DNA from: Acidobacteriota bacterium
GTDB taxonomy: Bacteria; Acidobacteriota; Terriglobia; Terriglobales; Acidobacteriaceae
NCBI GenBank assembly: GCA_023410055.1
Contig: JAEYQK010000120.1
Coordinates: 1 to 54,203, forward strand
Reading direction: 5' to 3'
DNA length: 54,203 nt
The notes under the pieces are model-generated. The model made no database searches. It was given only the letters and a program-made list of their open reading frames with translations, and was not told where the DNA came from. Positions 53,317 through 54,203 of the stretch are shown here, one piece after another; within the stretch, counting starts at the first letter, position 1, and the number at the start of each line of letters is the position of its first letter. Both the position numbers and the translations under genes were made by a program.

Positions 53317-53601
53317 TTAGCGGAGCTTGAACCAGTTCAATACTCGACGCGATATAGTTGTTGAAAGCTGCGGCTTGGGAGCCTCCTCAGGACGGCACTG
53401 CAGTCGAAACCATCCCAGCTCGTCGTCAAACACGACGTCCATAACGCAATGACAAGACGGGCACACGACCGGGGGCTGGCTACTCTCGTCATCGACGTCT
53501 ACCGGCGCCCAACATTTCACACACGTTAACTCAGTCACAAAACTCCCCACAACAAACATAAGCACGGTCACTCCAGAATGATCGCAGCAATTCGAGTTCA
53601 T
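53317..53601 (-). CDS. Small zinc-ribbon hypothetical protein
   Basis: 94 aa. CVKC and CPSC pairs about 25 residues apart make a zinc ribbon, followed by an acidic strand region (MDVVFDDELGWFRLQC). Family not recognised; the start could be internal (Met15). Confidence 0.5.
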   Translation of the reverse strand: MNSNCCDHSGVTVLMFVVGSFVTELTCVKCWAPVDVDDESSQPPVVCPSCHCVMDVVFDDELGWFRLQCRPEEAPKPQLSTTISRRVLNWFKLR

Positions 53602-54166
53602 TCTTTTCAGTGGGTGACCGACTCATTCCTATGCTTCTCTTTTTCAGAGATCGTTTCTTCTTTGCTTCGGGCGGTGAATCTGGGCTTGCTGCGTCTCCAA
53701 AACAGAGTATCGCACTCGCTGGCCAGACGGAAGAAGTGACGCCGTACGTGCTTTCACCTAGATGTTAACGAAAAGAAACCTAGACAGTTCTGCCTAGCAG
53801 CTTCAGAAACCACGAACAATAGTACCTTGTTCCATGCTGTTGGTACTTACTGTCCTAAAGGTGGTACTTCTATTCCACTTATGCGGAACAAATTTCCCCC
53901 ACAAATGCGCAAGTAGTTACAACACAACGACGTAAGTCTCTGGCCAGCTACGTGCAAACGGATGTGCAGGCCATTGATGCTGTGCGAACATTCCAGCCAT
54001 TCGTGGTCTCTTTGACGGGTAGCAAGCCTCTCAGGCCCCGAGGTCCGTCTCTGGCTGTCAGAAGGAAGCCGCAGCGAGCTCCCCAAAACGTTGTTGCCTG
54101 ATTTAAGCGCTCTACACGCGTTCGGGGAGAGTTCTGTTTTGAGCCAGTCCGGCTAGGAGAGCACAC
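53602..54166. other. Gene-free upstream region
   Basis: No gene. It includes the phased GTAC array listed separately and presumably the promoter of the gene starting at 54167. Confidence 0.4.
53821..53868. promoter_or_regulatory. Three GTAC-centred hexamers at exact 21-base spacing
   Basis: AGTACC at 53821, GGTACT at 53842 and GGTACT at 53863, all on one helical face (21 bases is two turns). Suggestive of a cooperative binding site array ~300 bases before the last gene. Confidence 0.4.
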
Positions 54167-54203
54167 GTGAAACTGAAACCCATAATCCTGATCTTGCTGA
54201 CAC
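54167..54203 (+). CDS. Start of a gene with a signal-peptide-like N-terminus (cut by window edge)
   Basis: GTG 54167 with AGGAG seven bases upstream opens a frame reading KLKPIILILLT, a typical exported-protein start. Only 12 codons are visible, so function cannot be told. Confidence 0.5.
   Translation, partial: MKLKPIILILLT

Noticed and set aside
1..54203. CRISPR arrays, rRNA and tRNA genes
   Set aside because: No regularly spaced direct repeats of 25-40 bases and no tRNA T-loop or rRNA-like segments were found by eye; the only short array (52172) has 16-base units without spacers.

Overview
The window looks like chromosome of an Acidobacteriota member (Terriglobia / Koribacter-like). This is inferred from mid-GC DNA, very many hybrid histidine kinases, an HprK/PqqD/radical-SAM peptide cluster and the amidohydrolase type. 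No rRNA, tRNA or CRISPR array was seen. The sequence is a patchwork: two accessory segments and many broken genes interrupt ordinary housekeeping and signalling genes.

Layout. 1-4.4 kb: otsA (cut by the window edge) and otsB for trehalose, then a three-gene signalling set on the minus strand (receiver without its phospho-Asp, CHASE3/NarX-like kinase, NarL-type regulator). 4.5-9.0 kb: an accessory block with two Holliday-junction-resolvase-like proteins, a GHKL ATPase carrying a C-terminal HEIAH metalloprotease motif, a small zinc protein and a large serine recombinase. It abuts a truncated ParB-like ORF. 9.3-14.7 kb: DUF4365-like protein, alpha/beta hydrolase, membrane protein, zincin, PilZ protein, N-acyl-D-amino-acid deacylase relative and minor-pilin remnants.

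14.87-19.68 kb: a compact same-strand cluster encoding a lipoprotein, a 56-aa precursor-like peptide, an S26-type Ser/His peptidase, an HprK-related kinase, a PqqD/RRE protein and a radical SAM-SPASM enzyme. I read this as a RiPP pathway and the best candidate for an undescribed system. The kinase suggests phosphorylation of a peptide that ends in Ser-Ser, and the SPASM enzyme suggests Cys-based crosslinking.

19.8-34.5 kb: gene remnants (hsdM, nhaA, HNH, DUF429, SIR2) beside a plasmid/ICE-like backbone on the minus strand (ParB, DUF932, SNF2-type helicase, adenine-type methyltransferase, Gp157-like, truncated MoxR-like AAA). One plus-strand cargo gene of unknown function lies inside it. No replication or transfer genes are visible, so it is probably an immobilised remnant.

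35-51.7 kb: a signalling island. It holds a 1276-aa periplasmic-sensor hybrid kinase, a GGDQF protein, an HD-GYP regulator, a frameshifted PAS hybrid kinase, an NtrC-type regulator, an Hpt protein coupled to a REC-HK-REC kinase, and a hybrid kinase with a ruined ATP site. Shuffled partial copies of the NtrC and REC-HK-REC genes lie between them, so this island is evolving by duplication and deletion. 51.7-54.2 kb is gene-poor: a 16-bp tandem repeat, a tyrosine-recombinase scrap, a small zinc-ribbon ORF, a 21-bp-phased GTAC array and the start of one last gene.
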